DNA of 64,000 nt from SXRF01 sp038043465. GTDB lineage: Bacteria; Pseudomonadota; Alphaproteobacteria; Rickettsiales; SXRF01. Location of the stretch: the NCBI GenBank assembly GCA_038043465.1, contig JBBTBX010000002.1:62001-126000 (forward strand). The letters are read 5' to 3'. Below, piece after piece: positions 32,389 to 41,378 of this stretch; positions within the stretch are counted from its first letter, which is position 1, and the number at the start of each line of letters is the position of its first letter. The translations under genes and the position numbers were made by a program. Under the pieces are notes generated by a model that saw only the letters and a program-made list of their open reading frames with translations, was not told where the DNA came from and made no database searches.

Positions 32389-33681
32389 CTAATCCAGAAA
32401 TGGATCTTTAACCAAAATCGTATCCTCACGGCGCGGGCTGGTTGAGAGCAGGGCGACCGGGCATTCAATCAGTTCTTCAATCCGGCGGATATATTTTATC
32501 GCCTGCGCAGGCAGGTCTGCCCAGCTTTGCTTGCCGTGCGTACTTTCGCTCCAACCGTCCATTTCTTCATAGATTGGCTTTATTTCAGCCTGAATTTTGC
32601 TGGATGCCGGCAGGTAATCATAAAGAACGCCATTATGAGTATAACCGATGCAGATTTTTATTTTTTCAAAACCATCCAGTACATCGAGTTTAGTAAGGGC
32701 TATACCGGTTATTCCGCCTATTCTGGCGGTTTGGCGTACGAGCGTTGCATCAAACCAGCCACAGCGACGTGGGCGACCTGTAACCGTCCCGAACTCATGC
32801 CCAACGCGACCAATAGTTTGCCCGATTTCATCATGTAATTCAGTTGGGAATGGTCCGCTACCAACGCGGGTGGTGTAGGCTTTGGTGATGCCAAGAACAT
32901 AGCCAATTGAGTTTATACCGACACCTGAGCCGATAGTTGCTGTTCCCGCCAGAGTATTTGATGATGTGACGTATGGATATGTTCCGTGGTCAACATCAAG
33001 CAGCGCGCCTTGCGCTCCTTCAAACAATATGCGTTTACCTTCACGTTTTAGCTGATGCAGAAGCATCCATACAGGCATAGCGAACGGTAAAATTTTGGGA
33101 GCTACTTCCAGCAACGGCTGCAATATGTCATCCACTGTGATTTGTGGGCTGCCACCGGCTTTCAGCGAGGTGCTATGGTAAGCAAGGAGATTTTCCAGCT
33201 TATCACGCAGCACATCTTCATCGGCAAGATCACAAACGCGAATTGCGCGGCGACCAACCTTGTCTTCATAAGCTGGGCCAATCCCGCGTCCAGTCGTGCC
33301 GATTTTACCTTTGCCACGGTTATTCTCGGCACTTTTATCCACCATGCTGTGAATTGGCAGGATAAGAGGCGCATTTTCTGCAATCCGCAGATTCTCAGGA
33401 GTTACTGCCACGCCAAGCTTAGCAACAGCTTCAATCTCGCTGAGCAGGGCGAAAGGGTCAACCACCACGCCATTACCGATAATTGATAATTTATTAGGGC
33501 GCACAATACCAGATGGTAGCAGGGAAAGTTTATAAGTCACCCCGTCAACTACCAGAGTATGTCCGGCATTATGCCCACCCTGAAAACGCACTACCACATC
33601 GGCGCGTTCCGACAGCCAATCAACAACTTTTCCTTTACCCTCATCGCCCCACTGGGAGCCTATCACCGCTACGTTTGTCAT
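32389..33681 (-). CDS. purA: Adenylosuccinate synthetase
   Basis: A 430-residue PurA converting IMP and aspartate to adenylosuccinate using GTP. Motifs: VIGSQWGDEGKGKVVDWL at the N-terminus, FQGGHNAGHTLV, IGTTGRGIGPAYEDKVGRRA, FEGAQGALLDVDHGTYPYVTSSN and TGRPRRCGWFDATLVR. Length is standard. Its start overlaps the hisZ stop by 4 bp; hisZ-purA is a recurring alphaproteobacterial pair. Confidence 0.97.
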   Translation of the reverse strand: MTNVAVIGSQWGDEGKGKVVDWLSERADVVVRFQGGHNAGHTLVVDGVTYKLSLLPSGIVRPNKLSIIGNGVVVDPFALLSEIEAVAKLGVAVTPENLRIAENAPLILPIHSMVDKSAENNRGKGKIGTTGRGIGPAYEDKVGRRAIRVCDLADEDVLRDKLENLLAYHSTSLKAGGSPQITVDDILQPLLEVAPKILPFAMPVWMLLHQLKREGKRILFEGAQGALLDVDHGTYPYVTSSNTLAGTATIGSGVGINSIGYVLGITKAYTTRVGSGPFPTELHDEIGQTIGRVGHEFGTVTGRPRRCGWFDATLVRQTARIGGITGIALTKLDVLDGFEKIKICIGYTHNGVLYDYLPASSKIQAEIKPIYEEMDGWSESTHGKQSWADLPAQAIKYIRRIEELIECPVALLSTSPRREDTILVKDPFLD

Positions 33682-34847
33682 TTCTCTTCCTTAGTTTCGT
33701 TCAATTCAATTATTTCATTATCCTTATATAAATAACCACAACCGAGGCGTTTTGCTTCCATTGTGCAATTGCCATATTCAGTCAGTGCATAGACGGTAGT
33801 GAAACCTTTGTCGCGCAGTTCACTCGCGCTTACATCGCTTATTCCAACACTTATCAGAATCCGCTTGGCGCGCTCAGCTTGTGGAAGAATATCGAGCAAA
33901 GTTTCTACGTATAATGTAAAGCCTGTTGCTTCTAAATCATGTTTAGAATTTTCACCATCAATTTTATAACGTCCGCCACACCCGACTTCGCAAGCTACTC
34001 CATCAACAAATATGGAAAAGCTTATTCCAGAATGATAGGCTGCGCCACGATTTTCAGTGGCATCAATGGTTATATTCCAGTCAGGATTATTATGCCTGCG
34101 AAGTATCTCCACAACCTGCCGCAAATCGGCGCATTGACGGCGCGCTCTATCCGGTAGCTCCAACCTTTCAATATTGCCTAAAACCTGTTCCGCTGCGCCA
34201 GAATTTTGCAGCAGACCAATTAGTGTATCACGATAGCTGAATGATATATTTTTTATCACTGAGATGTCTTTATGAGCTATAGCGTTCAAAAGAATTTGCA
34301 GTTCGGCTTCTTCAAATTTTTCAGCTGCGAGCAATGAACTTACTATACTTGGCAGATTCAGATCTATAGAGATTTTTTTTATTCCTACCTTCTTCAGTGC
34401 TTCAGCCGCTATCAATATTATCTCTGCATCAGCTTCTGCCGTCGCTGCTCCTATGAGTTCTATACCTGCCTGATGTAACTGCCTGTCACTCTTCAGTTGT
34501 TCTCCCTGCATCCTGAGTATCAAACCATTGTAACAAAGCCGGAGCGGGCGAGGGGAATGGTTCATCCGCGTTACCGCGATACGGGCAATTTGCAAGGTTA
34601 TATCAGGGCGTATACCCATAACCCTGTTAGCTGTTGGATCTATAACCCTGAATATTTGAGAGCTTAACGAGTTGCCACGTCCAGACAATAGGCTATCGCT
34701 ATATTCCAGCAAAGGCGGTGAAACCTGCTCGTAACCAAAACTTTCAAAGACCGAAAGCAGATTATAAGAAACCTCCGACTCCTGCCTGGCATGCGGAGGC
34801 AGAAGGTCATAACAACCAGAGGGCAGAAGTGATTTTATCATAGTCAT
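33678..34847 (-). CDS. hisZ: ATP phosphoribosyltransferase regulatory subunit HisZ
   Basis: A 389-residue HisRS-like protein lacking tRNA-binding parts. N-terminal LLPSGCYDLLPPHARQES, motif-2-like FRVIDPTANRVMGIRPDITLQIARI, and GGRYKIDG near the C-terminus. HisZ activates short-form HisG for histidine synthesis. hisG is not in the window, so the assignment over a HisS paralogue rests on the degenerate motifs and the neighbour purA. It starts with two close ATGs (codons 1 and 3). Confidence 0.85.
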   Translation of the reverse strand: MTMIKSLLPSGCYDLLPPHARQESEVSYNLLSVFESFGYEQVSPPLLEYSDSLLSGRGNSLSSQIFRVIDPTANRVMGIRPDITLQIARIAVTRMNHSPRPLRLCYNGLILRMQGEQLKSDRQLHQAGIELIGAATAEADAEIILIAAEALKKVGIKKISIDLNLPSIVSSLLAAEKFEEAELQILLNAIAHKDISVIKNISFSYRDTLIGLLQNSGAAEQVLGNIERLELPDRARRQCADLRQVVEILRRHNNPDWNITIDATENRGAAYHSGISFSIFVDGVACEVGCGGRYKIDGENSKHDLEATGFTLYVETLLDILPQAERAKRILISVGISDVSASELRDKGFTTVYALTEYGNCTMEAKRLGCGYLYKDNEIIELNETKEEK

Positions 34848-34930
34848 AATAATAATAGCTCTTTTTTATTACATATAAATGGTTTAAGAGATAGAACTAA
34901 CTTGTCAATCAGAACTCTAAGAAAAATATC

Positions 34931-35182
34931 ATGAATCCCGAAATTGTTGGCGGAATTGCCGCTATTCTTACCACCGCCGCCTATGTTCCTCAATTTATAA
35001 AGGTATTTCGTGAAAAAAACACCAAAGGTCTTTCTCTGGGGATGTATATATTAATTACCAGCGGTCTTGCCGTTTGGCTGATTTATGGGTTAATGATTGA
35101 TAGCCCATCAGTTATTATTGCTAATGCTGTTACCTTGTTGTTAGCTGCCGGTATTTTATTTATGAAGATCAAGCATGGCTGA
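34931..35182 (+). CDS. SemiSWEET-type sugar transporter
   Basis: An 83-residue, three-helix MtN3/PQ-loop half-transporter. GGIAAILTTAAYVPQFIKVF contains the PQ motif, followed by KNTKGLSLGMYILITSGLAVW and a final helix IIANAVTLLLAAGILFM. SemiSWEETs dimerise to move sugars down their gradient. Its 3' end overlaps the pssA 3' end by 27 bp on the other strand. Confidence 0.9.
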   Translation: MNPEIVGGIAAILTTAAYVPQFIKVFREKNTKGLSLGMYILITSGLAVWLIYGLMIDSPSVIIANAVTLLLAAGILFMKIKHG

Positions 35183-35956
35183 AGATGCCATTTTGAGCTT
35201 TTTGTAGTGTCGCACGCTGAATATAATAGAACATAAATAAATAATACTAAGCGCGCAGATGAAGAGCCATGGCTCGATTATAAATAATGCCAGTGCCAGA
35301 CCGGATAAAATCATGAATTGCGGAATAGCTTCATGTTTAATACTTATCTGCTTGCCGGAAAAAGTGGGGATGCGGCTTGCCATTAATGCCCCGACTATAA
35401 AAACATGCGCCAGTGTAAGATATACAGGCAACCTGAAATTATCTTCGCTTTGCAGGCTGATTATAAGGGGAAGCAGGCATAAAATTCCTCCGGCAGGTGA
35501 AGGAACGCCGGTGAAGAATTGCTTTTCCCACGGCTCAACTTTGTCATCAAACAAAGCTGTGTTAAAGCGGGCAAGGCGCAGCGCGGCACATACTGAGAAA
35601 AACAAGACAACAGCCCAGCCTATGCCTTTTACTTCCTGCATCTGCCAGATATAAAGAACGAGAACAGGGGCTACGCCGAAACACAGGAAATCAGACAGTG
35701 AATCAAGCTGTGCGCCAAAATTGCTGGTTGCGCCAAGCATCCGTGCTACACGCCCATCCATACCATCTATAATGGCGGCGGCTATGATAAAGGCTACCGC
35801 TATTTCGAAACGGCCATTCATGGCAAAGCGGATGGCAGAAAGCCCACAGCACATGCCGGAAATGGTGATTATATTAGGAAGCAGCCGTGAAATAGGTTGC
35901 TCTCCACGGAGCATACGACGTTTTATACGTTCTTCACGGCGACGGTTATGTTGCAT
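35156..35956 (-). CDS. pssA: CDP-diacylglycerol-serine O-phosphatidyltransferase
   Basis: A 266-residue membrane CDP-alcohol phosphotransferase making phosphatidylserine. The signature DGxxARxxxxxxxxGxxxDxxxD is present as DGMDGRVARMLGATSNFGAQ then LDSLSD. About seven hydrophobic helices; Arg-rich cytosolic N-terminus (NRRREERIKRRMLRG). It lies downstream of psd, so the two steps to phosphatidylethanolamine are encoded together, separated by a heptamer array. Confidence 0.95.
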   Translation of the reverse strand: MQHNRRREERIKRRMLRGEQPISRLLPNIITISGMCCGLSAIRFAMNGRFEIAVAFIIAAAIIDGMDGRVARMLGATSNFGAQLDSLSDFLCFGVAPVLVLYIWQMQEVKGIGWAVVLFFSVCAALRLARFNTALFDDKVEPWEKQFFTGVPSPAGGILCLLPLIISLQSEDNFRLPVYLTLAHVFIVGALMASRIPTFSGKQISIKHEAIPQFMILSGLALALFIIEPWLFICALSIIYLCSIIFSVRHYKKLKMASSAMLDLHK

Positions 35957-35960
35957 AATG

Positions 35961-36058
35961 TTAGTAGTTCGTAAATAGTAAATAGTATTTTGTAAATAGT
36001 AAATAGTATCTTGTAAAGAAGCTTCGAATTACTAACTACGAATTACTATTTATTGACT
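35961..36058. repeat. Heptanucleotide array between psd and pssA
   Basis: Fourteen consecutive 7-bp units filling the whole gap, e.g. TTAGTAG, TTCGTAA, ATAGTAA, ATAGTAT, TTTGTAA, ATAGTAA, ATAGTAT, CTTGTAA, AGAAGCT, TCGAATT, ACTAACT, ACGAATT, ACTATTT, ATTGACT. The last five are complementary in style to the first five, so the transcript can fold into one hairpin. It ends at the psd stop codon. Confidence 0.85.
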
Positions 36059-36774
36059 TAGTGTTTAGTGCCGACTCTGCCAGATTCACCGCTACTTAAA
36101 TCAGCAAGTATGGTTTCCCCACCGACCGTTGTTTGTCCTTCTATTGCCAGTGATTGGATATCAGGAGGAAGATATACATCAACACGGCTACCAAAACGGA
36201 TAATACCAAACGTCTCACCAGTTTTAACCGGTTGCCCCATATCCAGATCGCAGACTATTCGCCTTGCCACAAGACCGGCAATCTGCACCATGCCGATTTC
36301 AACATTTTCCGGGGTGGTGATTTTAATGAGGTTCTGCTCATTCTGTTCGCTTGCTTTGTCGAGTGAAGCGTTAAGAAAAATACCAGCCTTATAGTGGATT
36401 TTGCTGATGCTGCCGGTAATCGGGATGCGGTTTACATGCACGTTAAACACATTCATGAAAATGCTGATGCGGGTACGCTCAGAATCTCCAAGCTCAAGCT
36501 CGGCTGGCGGCACTACTTTGCTGATGCTTTGGATCACGCCATCGGCAGGGCTTATAATCAAACCTTCGCGGATAGGTGTGACTCGGCTGGGATTGCGGAA
36601 GAAATAAACGCACCAGGTGGTGGCGATTAAACCTACCCAGGCAAAAAACGGCAAAAAGATAGAAACGATTAAGGAGACTATTGCAAATATTGCAATAAAT
36701 ATCCAGCCTTCATGGTGGATGGGAACAAAAATACTTTTTATGGTTTGGAGTAAATGATTATCCTGTGGTTTCAT
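36058..36774 (-). CDS. psd: Phosphatidylserine decarboxylase
   Basis: I use the ATG at 36774 (MKPQDNHLLQ, 238 residues), preceded by AGGA at good spacing; a start 11 codons upstream is possible. The short, soluble-domain PSD type: a hydrophobic helix at about 25-60 (GWIFIAIFAIVSLIVSIFLP), PADGVIQSI, FMNVFNVHVNRIP, and the self-cleavage site region GIIRFGSRVDVYLP, where FGS matches the LGST/FGS motif that yields the pyruvoyl group. It decarboxylates phosphatidylserine to phosphatidylethanolamine. Confidence 0.94.
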   Translation of the reverse strand: MKPQDNHLLQTIKSIFVPIHHEGWIFIAIFAIVSLIVSIFLPFFAWVGLIATTWCVYFFRNPSRVTPIREGLIISPADGVIQSISKVVPPAELELGDSERTRISIFMNVFNVHVNRIPITGSISKIHYKAGIFLNASLDKASEQNEQNLIKITTPENVEIGMVQIAGLVARRIVCDLDMGQPVKTGETFGIIRFGSRVDVYLPPDIQSLAIEGQTTVGGETILADLSSGESGRVGTKH

Positions 36775-36856
36775 GCTTACATTCCTGTATGTTTTATATA
36801 ATGTCACTTAACATATATAATATAAATTTTTTGTCTAGCTTCTTAATTTATAAATA

Positions 36857-37000
36857 AGGCCTCTGCATAATGCGTTTTTCGTCATTGCGAGAAGGCGTAG
36901 CCGACGTGGCAATCCAGTAAAATCAATCATCATAGAAAGAACTGGATTGCTTCCTGCCACGCTACGCTCGCAGTCGCAATGACGCATTATGCAGAGGTCT
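36857..37000. mobile_element. MITE-like palindromic element
   Basis: A 144-bp copy of the element at 9081-9209. The left end AGGCCTCTGCATAATGCGT differs by one base from the right end's complement. The interior is a longer GTCATTGCGAG palindrome with GGCGTAGCCGACGTGGCAATCC and its partner arm. The remainder of the 36808-37207 gap is non-coding; its last about 150 bp are less AT-rich, like the first part of the following kinase gene. Confidence 0.88.
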
Positions 37001-37207
37001 CACCCTGATAATGCCGCCATTTGAAATCTGACATTGCTCACTCCCACAAGAAGACTAATGATACGCAGACTCAGAAACATTTTGCAACAGAGCCTCTTGA
37101 ACTGGATACCTAAATGAGTTATGCATGGGGTCTAACGGCGGTCCTATTCAGTTTAACGATATGTTAATCCCAAAACACACCTCTATTATCATTGCAAATG
37201 AGCCCGT

Positions 37208-39844
37208 ATGCTTCTGTTCTTGAAACGTTATTTTTTTATTGCTGCAATCCTATTGTGTTTGTTGCCATTCAGCGGTGCAGTTTATCTGCTGCTGGAGGCT
37301 ACCAATGAAGATATCGCGTTTACTGAGAAGGAGCTCACCGGATTGCGCTACCATCAGGCGTTGTTCACTCTTTTGATTACCGCACACGAATATCGTGGAC
37401 AATCATACATTGCTACGCCCTCTAACCAGGATACACTTAAGCTTCAGAAGCTAGAGGAGAAGATAGTTGCGTTGATTGAAAACATAGACCGGCTCGAGAA
37501 CGATGCCAAAACACTCACGCTCTTGTCGCAATGGCAAGACACCAAAAAAGCCGTACTCACGATGTTTGAAGTGACAGCATCTGAAACGCCGAAAGAGCGC
37601 TTCAATCAACATACCCATTCACTTTCTTTGATCAAGCTGCTTATGCAGAAGGTTGGCAATCTGTCGAACCTCATTCTCGATCCGCAGATGGGGACCTATT
37701 ATACGATGAACGTGTTGGTGAATATCATGCCAAACGCCATCTGGAATCTGGGGTATTTGCGCGGAACTATCGCGAGAACGATTGCTGCCGCAGAAGATAT
37801 TACTTCGCAAGAACACATGGTCTTTGAGATTAAAGGAAAGCTTGCGACGCTGGTGGACCAGTATCGAGACTCCATTGCAGTTATCGAAGAGTATGACCCT
37901 GAGAGTATCAATGCCATTGAAAGGCACGTGCGTGCGTTGGATCAGATGGAAATCTCCATTGCGCTGGTGACCAACATGATCGATTATCAGGTGGGGGGTG
38001 TTACCCATGAGAAAATCTTCGCAGAGTTCGGCAAATCTATTGCAGTATTTCAAGAAGCATACACCAGCTTTGCAGAGCATCTTGATTTGTATTTAAAAAA
38101 ACGCATTGATGAATATAAGTTGTATCGCTTGAAAATGTTGCTGACGCTGAGTACAACACTCATTGTTGCATTTTCTGCTTTATTTTTTGCCAGAAGAGAC
38201 ATTTTACACCAAAAAATACGTGCCGAACGTGCTAGCCGCGCCAAATCAGAATTTCTGGCTAATATGAGTCATGAAATCCGCACACCAATGAACGGTGTGC
38301 TCGGGGTTGTGGATATGTTAAGGGAGACTGACCTGAATCCGGAACAGAGTAACTGGGTTAATATTATAAAAAAATCTGGTGACGCACTTCTGGAAATTAT
38401 CAATGATATTCTTGATCTCTCCAAGATTGAATCGGGTATATTGGAGTTGGAAGAAGTTAATTTCAGCCTGTATTCTGTAGTAGAAGATGTCACTGATTTT
38501 ATGATGTTCAAAACGCAGGAGCAAGGGATTGAGCTGCTTGTAGAGTTTGAAAAAGTTCCTGACTATTATATTGGTGATGTTGGCAGAATTCGCCAGATAT
38601 TACTCAATCTGATTTCCAATGCGATTAAATTTACTCAGAAAGGATATGTGGTTCTGCGTATCAGTTCTATTAATCATGGTGATAGCGCAGAGCTTCTGAT
38701 GGAAGTGGAAGATACCGGGATAGGTATTCCTGAAAGTAAATATGAGAGTATTTTTGATAAATTTGTGCAGGCAGAGGAATCGACCACCCGTAAATTTGGA
38801 GGAACTGGCCTTGGTCTTCCAATCTGTAAAGATTTAGCTAAGCTTATGGGTGGCGATATAACTGTAAGAAGTGAGATTGGAAAAGGCTCAGTTTTTTCTT
38901 TCAGCGTCAAATTACCGTATGGGAAAAATGAAAGAAAAATTCTAAACCACTCAAATGTGGATATATCAGGACTTAATATTCTGGTAGTTGATGATCTGCC
39001 TGTAAACGGGTATATTTTATCACGATATGTATTACGCTGGGTTAAAAATTGTGATGTGACACTATCTGCAACTGAAGCTATGGATATGCTACAGAAAGCT
39101 CATTCCATTGGCAATCCTTACGATTTAGTTTTTATTGATCGTCAGATGCCGGAAATAAATGGGATAAAATTGGCAAATAACATCAAGAATGATCCGGAAT
39201 TAAAAAATACAGCTCTCATAATGCTTACATCGTCATCATCTGGGGCGATGACATCACCTGAGTTCATTCATAAGCAAGGGTTTTTGGGCTTCTGCCTTAA
39301 ACCGTATCACCCACTGCAACTAAAAAATCTTATTTTATCAGTATGGGATGCATATAAAAAAGGTAATACTGAGAAATTGATAACTGACCGTTCGGTATCA
39401 AGCGCATCTTTCCACAATAGAGAAGAAAAAATATTGTTAAAGCAAGCTGTCGCTGCACAAGAAAGAAAGGCTCACATTCTGGTTGTCGATGATATGAGCG
39501 TTAACAGGTTGCTGCTAACAAATCTTTTGACAAAGTTAGGTTATAGAAGTGTCACGGCGACCAATGGAATAGAGGCAATTTCTGCACTGGAATCAGAAAA
39601 TTTTGATATGGTATTTATGGATTGCCATATGCCAGAAATGGATGGATATGATTGCACCCGCGCAATTCGTGATAAAGAAAAAAATGAAGATAGAAAACGC
39701 CTTCCGGTTATTGCTCTTACAGCTGATGCCATTAAAGGCAATGAGCAGCGTTGCCTCGAAGCTGGCATGGATGATTTTCTAACCAAGCCTATTAATAAAA
39801 CGCGCATTGAAACAATGTTGAATAAATGGCTTGAAACCGCTTAG
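37208..39844 (+). CDS. Hybrid sensor histidine kinase with two receiver domains
   Basis: An 878-residue membrane sensor. Helix 1 at about 9-29, a periplasmic sensor of about 275 residues rich in helix, helix 2 at about 309-327. Then HisKA with phospho-accepting His355 in EFLANMSHEIRTPMNG, HATPase with NLISNAIKFTQKG and DTGIGIPESK...GGTGLGLPIC, receiver 1 (about 588-715, Asp644 in VFIDRQMPE), receiver 2 (about 755-875, Asp805 in VFMDCHMPE). No Hpt domain or cognate regulator is adjacent. The sensor-coding part is near 50% GC in sampled lines, while the kinase part is near 37-40%. Confidence 0.93.
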   Translation: MLLFLKRYFFIAAILLCLLPFSGAVYLLLEATNEDIAFTEKELTGLRYHQALFTLLITAHEYRGQSYIATPSNQDTLKLQKLEEKIVALIENIDRLENDAKTLTLLSQWQDTKKAVLTMFEVTASETPKERFNQHTHSLSLIKLLMQKVGNLSNLILDPQMGTYYTMNVLVNIMPNAIWNLGYLRGTIARTIAAAEDITSQEHMVFEIKGKLATLVDQYRDSIAVIEEYDPESINAIERHVRALDQMEISIALVTNMIDYQVGGVTHEKIFAEFGKSIAVFQEAYTSFAEHLDLYLKKRIDEYKLYRLKMLLTLSTTLIVAFSALFFARRDILHQKIRAERASRAKSEFLANMSHEIRTPMNGVLGVVDMLRETDLNPEQSNWVNIIKKSGDALLEIINDILDLSKIESGILELEEVNFSLYSVVEDVTDFMMFKTQEQGIELLVEFEKVPDYYIGDVGRIRQILLNLISNAIKFTQKGYVVLRISSINHGDSAELLMEVEDTGIGIPESKYESIFDKFVQAEESTTRKFGGTGLGLPICKDLAKLMGGDITVRSEIGKGSVFSFSVKLPYGKNERKILNHSNVDISGLNILVVDDLPVNGYILSRYVLRWVKNCDVTLSATEAMDMLQKAHSIGNPYDLVFIDRQMPEINGIKLANNIKNDPELKNTALIMLTSSSSGAMTSPEFIHKQGFLGFCLKPYHPLQLKNLILSVWDAYKKGNTEKLITDRSVSSASFHNREEKILLKQAVAAQERKAHILVVDDMSVNRLLLTNLLTKLGYRSVTATNGIEAISALESENFDMVFMDCHMPEMDGYDCTRAIRDKEKNEDRKRLPVIALTADAIKGNEQRCLEAGMDDFLTKPINKTRIETMLNKWLETA

Positions 39845-39849
39845 ATTTG

Positions 39850-40491
39850 TTAAAGTCTTGCGATTAATTCTTCGGTGAATTCATCAAGACCAACTTTTTT
39901 CTTGCTGGTTTTCCGGTTGTAAATATCAGCAGTGTGGATTCCATCTTTTATTATTCTCTTTAATGCGTTCTCTATGAGAAGTGCGGTATCAGGCTGATTG
40001 ATATGCCGCAGGAGCATGATAGAGGCTTGAATGATAGCAGAAGGATTTGCTATATTCTTTCCGGCAATTTCCGGTGCGGAATCATGAGTCGTCTCAAACA
40101 ATGCAAAATCTTCTCCAATGGTTGCAGATGCTGATAACCACTCAGAATCTGGTATGTCGATTATGGTGTAAATGCTCTGATTTTCTGTTGATAAATTGAA
40201 TTTTTTATAAATAATTTTATTTATGTCCTCGTAATCCGGCATGCCTGGTATCATTGGTGCTGGTATAATTATTGGAGATTTTAGTAAGACTTTGTTACGA
40301 CTCAGCGTATCCCAGGCTGACGGCAAAATCCCATGCCTTGCCCCCATATTGTAGATTCTTTGCCCGATTTCAATCGTCTCGATTTTGATACTTGCACCTG
40401 CCTCACGTAGTATTGTAAGCGCGGATTCCATGATTTCTGAACCAATGCCATCACCATAGGCTATTGTTATTGGAGTATTTTCTTTTTCCAT
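39850..40491 (-). CDS. Internally deleted isocitrate dehydrogenase-like protein
   Basis: A 213-residue protein whose two ends match the alphaproteobacterial NADP isocitrate dehydrogenase (about 480 residues) but whose middle is missing. N-terminus: ITIAYGDGIGSEIMESALTI and the following helix, to about residue 75. C-terminus from about 125: SASATIGEDFALFETTHDSA, then GKNIANPSAIIQASIMLLRH and DGIHTADIYNRKTSKKKVGL. The central domain carrying most substrate-binding residues is gone, and HGSAP is changed to HDSAP. The frame is open with a plausible ATG, so it may be expressed, but activity is unlikely. Confidence 0.75.
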   Translation of the reverse strand: MEKENTPITIAYGDGIGSEIMESALTILREAGASIKIETIEIGQRIYNMGARHGILPSAWDTLSRNKVLLKSPIIIPAPMIPGMPDYEDINKIIYKKFNLSTENQSIYTIIDIPDSEWLSASATIGEDFALFETTHDSAPEIAGKNIANPSAIIQASIMLLRHINQPDTALLIENALKRIIKDGIHTADIYNRKTSKKKVGLDEFTEELIARL

Positions 40492-40731
40492 AAATTTTTA
40501 TATATCAATATGTTGGATTGAAAGCAATAGTATTTTTTTATAGGAATAATTAACTATTTTAAACGGTATTCTCTATTTCTGTCAAAAAAGTGTAACATTT
40601 CATTAATAGAATATTGCTAATATGTCTGTTATTATAAGGGTAGATAGTTACAGAACCTTCATAATATAAAAATAAAGTAACTATATAGAATATAAGCAAA
40701 TTCTAAAAATTATCGACAGGGAGTTGGTGTT

Positions 40732-41019
40732 ATGATGATGATGGATTTGAGAACCTCCGTTGGTAATGTTGCAATGGATAATAAAGTTGGGGTTGAAATA
40801 ACCACCGCCAGCTCGAACTTTCCTGGGGCATTAATAGGAGTAGGAGGGGTGGTCAAAAAATTATCTACAAATGAAAAATTTGAGAAATTTAATGATGGTG
40901 ATTTTTCTTCCGCATTAACAGCTAATACCACGCTACTTGCTTCTGCTACAGTTCATGATGTTTCTGCTCCACAAATGATAGGTGGTGGAAAAACTCCTAA
41001 TAAAGACCGAACCGTATAA
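40732..41019 (+). CDS. Hypothetical protein, 95 residues
   Basis: Not recognised. It starts with four Met codons behind a strong AGGGAG ribosome site. The sequence is polar, Thr/Ser/Gly/Val-rich, with no signal peptide or membrane helix (DNKVGVEITTASSNFPGALI, ASATVHDVSAPQMIGGG). It is followed 14 bp later by the 113-residue gene, so both may form an operon. The 240-bp AT-rich gap upstream (40492-40731) should hold its promoter. Confidence 0.55.
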   Translation: MMMMDLRTSVGNVAMDNKVGVEITTASSNFPGALIGVGGVVKKLSTNEKFEKFNDGDFSSALTANTTLLASATVHDVSAPQMIGGGKTPNKDRTV

Positions 41020-41033
41020 CAAAGAGCTTAAAA

Positions 41034-41375
41034 ATGGCTATACTTCAAAATACTCCTGCCCCGATTTCTCAGAACGCAATGATTGATCTGCTATGTACTA
41101 TCATGATTTTATGTCGTGGAGTTAATGAAAGCGGAAGCCCCTGCTGGGCGTATATGTGCATTAAACCCAGTATGGCTCAATCTTTTAAGGAAGCACGAGA
41201 AAAAGGGCTATTTGATATTGAAGAGTATGGGGCGATAATTGAAAGCGGTGAAGGTATGGAGCCGTCAGACGAGGTTAAACGCCGGATGGAACGTGAATAC
41301 GGTATGAACCATCACTACGAGGATGATTTATTGCGCGCCGTTGAGCAGATAAAACAACAGGCGTTGCTTACCTGA
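41034..41375 (+). CDS. Conserved small protein, paralogue of 63207-63497
   Basis: A 113-residue protein of unknown function. It aligns over about 75 residues with the protein at 63207-63497: shared features are SGSPCWAYMCIKPS (against DGNPFWVFVAVKPS), F.EAREKGLFDIEEYGAIIESG (against F.TAQKNGTLNLYQFETYGEIIVSG) and a PSDEVKRRMEREYG (against PPDEITIKVAEMYQ) tail. No transmembrane segment is clear. It ends 3 bp before the convergent rpmA stop. Confidence 0.65.
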   Translation: MAILQNTPAPISQNAMIDLLCTIMILCRGVNESGSPCWAYMCIKPSMAQSFKEAREKGLFDIEEYGAIIESGEGMEPSDEVKRRMEREYGMNHHYEDDLLRAVEQIKQQALLT

Positions 41376-41378
41376 AAT

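Noticed and set aside
36154..36630. Several frames antisense to psd
   Set aside because: Mutually overlapping shadows without starts or family features.
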